A DNA stretch of 64,000 bases, taken from positions 55,156,475 to 55,220,474 of the forward strand of contig CM068580.1 of the NCBI GenBank assembly GCA_035048485.1, given 5' to 3'. The translations under genes and the position numbers were made by a program. Source of the DNA: Pteria penguin (lineage: Eukaryota; Mollusca; Bivalvia; Pterioida; Pteriidae). The notes beneath the pieces are model-generated. The model saw only the letters and a program-made list of their open reading frames with translations. It was not told the origin of the DNA and searched no databases. The first letter of the stretch is position 1. Every line of letters begins with the position of its first letter. Of this stretch, positions 60,740-64,000 are shown one piece after another.

Positions 60740-61475
60740 TTATTTCAGTCTTCAGCATCACTGAAGGGATATAAGTAGTCGAAATGCCCATAGGATGCAC
60801 TAAGTTCATACAGGAATATATGTTCTGATCTTTATTATAACCACTGGTTCCGCAGCTAGTGCACTATTAGATCCCGAGGCTAATCACTAACTCACATTTC
60901 AGTGCATCTGTACTGATTCGAAATATATACTTTCAATTAATTGTGACAAATATATGTTCTATATTTATTATAACCATTAGGTCGGTGTCACTGTTGGTGG
61001 ACTGATAGTCCCCTAAGCCATCATAAGTATATTTTGAGATGCTTTTGTACTGACCTGAAATATATACTTAAAACTTTTCCGTCAAGAAATTATGTAAATC
61101 ATTCTAAAACTAAGGAGTATCTTCCTCAAACATAGCTCTTTCCTTAGACTGATTCTTTAGTTCACTTTTTCGGTCATTTTGGTTTCAATACTGCTCTACA
61201 AATATTTATATAATATGAGAATTCCTACCATTCGGCCACGAGCATCACTGAAGAGACATAAGTTGTCGAAATGCGCGTCTGGTGCACAAAATTAAAAGGT
61301 ATACATGTTCTATTTTTATTAGAATTATTCTGAAATAAAGGAGTGTCTCTCTCAAGCTAATCCCATAGATTGATTCTTTTGCTCTTCATCTATTTATGCT
61401 TTAGATTTCCACAGTATCGGTTCTGAGTATCATTAAAGAATTATATGTTAAAAAAGGGTATATGGTGCACTAAAT
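60740..61475. repeat. Cluster of dispersed-repeat fragments
   Basis: Three copies of a short core like 'catcactgaagagacataag' followed by 'gtcgaaatgcgc' and 'ggtgcac', at about 60757, 61243 and 61427, with increasing decay. Confidence 0.65.
61130..61316. repeat. Inverted repeat arm (partner 63070-63250)
   Basis: Contains 'ttcggtcattttggttt' and 'cacgagcatcactgaagag', both found in reverse complement at 63070-63250. Confidence 0.8.
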
Positions 61476-61619
61476 GTACATGTATAGATGTTCTAATATT
61501 CATAAATAAAGAAGACATATTATCTAGAGTTGCAATTCATACTGTATACAACCATTGAATTTTATAATCCTTGCAAACATGTCAAGTACATGTATGAAAT
61601 ATTTTATCAAATCATACAA

Positions 61620-61800
61620 GAGTAAACAAAGAAGAGGTACCGAAGGGTTAATCACACCTCGAACACCTGGAATAAAAGGACAATATCGTGTACATTGTCA
61701 TATTCAGACAGATGAGAACCCCGATAAATTGATTTGAGCCCAACTGACCGGGAGGAGTAAGCGTCCCCTGCTTGCATTCAACACCCGTCTCAAAAGTCCT
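61620..61800. repeat. Possible dispersed-repeat fragment
   Basis: Includes 'ccaactgaccgggaggagta' and 'caacacccgtctcaaaa'. The GC content is higher than in its surroundings. No coding support. Confidence 0.3.
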
Positions 61801-63069
61801 GCAACAAATATTAGAGTTCAGAATGTAAATAGATATATACACATATGATCACATGAAGGAGACAAAGAAAAAAGAGGAGTTACTGGCTAAATCAAATGAT
61901 CACATTCACGTTATGAAATGCTATAGAACTGAAATCCCGGTGTCGGAAATGCACGTGAACAAATGCCTGTATGTATACATATAATGTCAAATCAGGTATA
62001 GTCATAAGGTTCAAGATGGTTAGTTGATATGATCAGATCCCAAACTGTCGGTTAACATGAAAGGGGGATCTCAAATTGCACCAGATCTTTATATCGACCA
62101 TAGATCTTCCTCAGTTACAATTTCAAACGCTCCTTGTGAGAGTAGTTTCGTGGCAATAATCCTCGCTCTCAGGACGAAATCTTTGTACTAATATATAATA
62201 TGTCCTATGAATAGCGTATAAATTGTGAAATGAAAAGCCGTATGGCGGAGAGAAAAATACAGTAAAGGAAAAGAATGACTTTGAAATGACAGTTAGGGTA
62301 TTCTGTATGTTAAAAATTCTGATTTCGAAGGTGTAACATTTCGAAAAGGTATATATCTTATACTGCTTATACAACATATATCTTATAATAAAATATAATA
62401 AAATAACGAATAGAATATAAAAATTTTTATCTAGGGTTCGATATTTCTCTTTCTTGTGATATGGTATTCCAGAGAATGAAACGAATTTACGTTAATTGTA
62501 ATACATACAAAATTTCTAAATGTGATTTTTGTTTATTTAATTTGTTCTTCATACTGATGTCTAACCGTATTTATCCACAATCGTTGTCTGAAACATAAAT
62601 ACACAGGTATTTTGGTGATAAGTTTTCAAAGCATCAATCATAATCGTACCATCGTTTCACAAAACAACGTTGTACATTCAGCTTGATTTAAAGTGTTTTG
62701 GTACCTGACCTGAAATACATATTTCACAAATTTAGCGTGATTAAAGTTTATTAATTATTTTAAAACTTATTGCCCCATTCACAACTCTGCCCCTAGATAT
62801 GTTCTTGTTCATCTCTTTAAGTGAAATTAGTAATCAGTTTGTTTACAAATATTTGGGGCTTTAACAGTTTTAAATATCAATATCCCTAAAAAGGTGTTCT
62901 GATTTTAATCATGCTATTCAGTTTTTAAACTTACATTTTTGTAAAGGTGAATTCTAATAACGGTGATTTGGATAACTTAATTACATGTATCAACTTCTTC
63001 GCTAAGAAGACCAGTTTTTTCTTCCATCCAGTAATAAATTCGATTGTTTATAATAATACTTTCTATAGT

Positions 63070-63250
63070 ATAGAACATATATACCTTATAATTTAGTGCA
63101 CCATATGCGCATTTCGACTACTTATGTCTCTTCAGTGATGCTCGTGGCCAATTGATTGGAATTCCCAAAATATAGAAATATTTGAAGAGCAGTGTTGAAA
63201 CCAAAATGACCGAAAAGTGAACGAAAGAATCTATCTAAGGACAGAGCTAT
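63070..63250. repeat. Inverted repeat arm (partner 61130-61316)
   Basis: Reverse-complement copy of the 61130 segment: 'ctcttcagtgatgctcgtgg' and 'aaaccaaaatgaccgaaaa'. Confidence 0.8.
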
Positions 63251-63567
63251 GCATATTAATTTAAAAAAAAAAACATAGAATACTTATCATGTACCAGAGT
63301 ACATAGACCTTGTTTTCAGTATCAAAATTCGTATTATGTTAATCGTGTTATATCGCTCTGCTGTCTCCGCGGCGTGTGTTTTTACGTTCATGTTCCACTC
63401 TGATTAATCTAACGTATTATTGAGTACTTCCTTGGTGTTCCTAGTGGGCTATTAACCTCATATTGATTTCTTACCTTTCGTAATGTTTAGTTGTCTGAAA
63501 CAACAACTGATTTAGCGAAAACAAACCTGAAAAGCAAGTTATTTGGAAAAGAATATAAAAGATGAAC

Positions 63568-63569
63568 AA

Positions 63570-63601
<32 letters not shown>

Positions 63602-63636
63602 CATCATTATTATTATTATTGTTATTAGTATCAATG

Positions 63637-63699
<63 letters not shown>

Positions 63700-63702
63700 A
63701 TG

Positions 63703-63768
<66 letters not shown>

Positions 63769-63797
63769 GTATCACATTATCATTATTATTATTATAA
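63568..63797. repeat. Compound TTA/GTA/TAA trinucleotide tract
   Basis: (TTA)n, then about 17 GTA units, then about 22 TAA units, then a short TTA run. ORFs through it (poly-Leu, Ser, Asn, Ile) are artefacts. Confidence 0.97.
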
Positions 63798-64000
63798 TCA
63801 TTGGAGTCTTTTCCCATTTTACATGACTAATGGTTTCTTTTTCCAACAATTTCTACAACAGGGTCAAGGAATTTTTATTTGTTATCTTACCAAGGCATTT
63901 TCCTTAAAACAAATGTTGTTTTATTGATAACTTGTTCATTATACAACTGATCCTATTGGCACGACGATTCGATCCCCACGTGGTATAAATATCGTGTTTT

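Overview
The window reads as AT-rich, intron-rich metazoan DNA, most likely from a mollusc and probably a bivalve. The reasons are long introns with GT-AG sites, tRNA-derived SINEs, Tc1-like and THAP-type DNA transposons, several families of MITE-like palindromes, satellites, and many tracts of TA, TC, CA and AAT repeats. The species cannot be named from this sequence. The ORFs longest by eye in the first 2.4 kb and in the microsatellites are repeat artefacts, not genes.

Two host genes can be assembled exon by exon, both on the minus strand. The first is a Na+/Ca2+ exchanger (NCX/SLC8 type), coding from 35263 down to 23538. It has ten firm coding exons plus a probable 21-nt microexon, all with consistent phases, giving 810 codons with the microexon or 803 without. 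It carries both alpha repeats and two Calx-beta domains. The second is a small Reeler-domain protein, coding from 55465 down to 50712 in four exons (210 aa). It has a signal peptide and a hydrophobic C-terminal tail suggesting a GPI anchor. Two further coding-like fragments on the minus strand (48570-48803 and about 50038-50166) may be exons of an unrecognised gene or alternative exons. A possible first exon of a plus-strand gene lies at 19233-19307.

Layout: 1-2460 is a ~145-bp satellite that ends in the terminus of a dispersed element whose other copy is at 46300-47892. 4.8-8.5 kb is a patchwork of hairpins and duplicated repeats. 9.4-13.8 kb holds a decayed DNA transposon with two convergent genes, a YqaJ-nuclease/zinc-finger protein (plus) and a THAP-DDE transposase (minus). 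This is the gene pair I associate with ISL2EU-type elements. 14.0-17.6 kb holds a 161-bp satellite bracketed by two identical 552-bp direct repeats and followed by a second THAP remnant. 20.4-21.0 kb is a Tc1/mariner fragment next to a SINE. 23.5-35.3 kb is the exchanger, with MITEs and large AAT/ATT palindromes in its introns. 35.3-48.5 kb is mostly gene-poor, with a Tc1 pseudogene split by a MITE, tRNA-like SINEs and the dispersed element. 50.7-56.0 kb is the Reeler gene. 56-64 kb is repeats and SINEs.

No clearly new biological system was found. The observations most worth a second look are the divergent exchanger (no XIP-like basic segment, no signal peptide, unusual alpha-2 motif, probable microexon), the unassigned coding fragments near 48.6 and 50.1 kb, the 552-bp perfect duplication around a satellite, and the transposon-to-satellite relationship at the left end.
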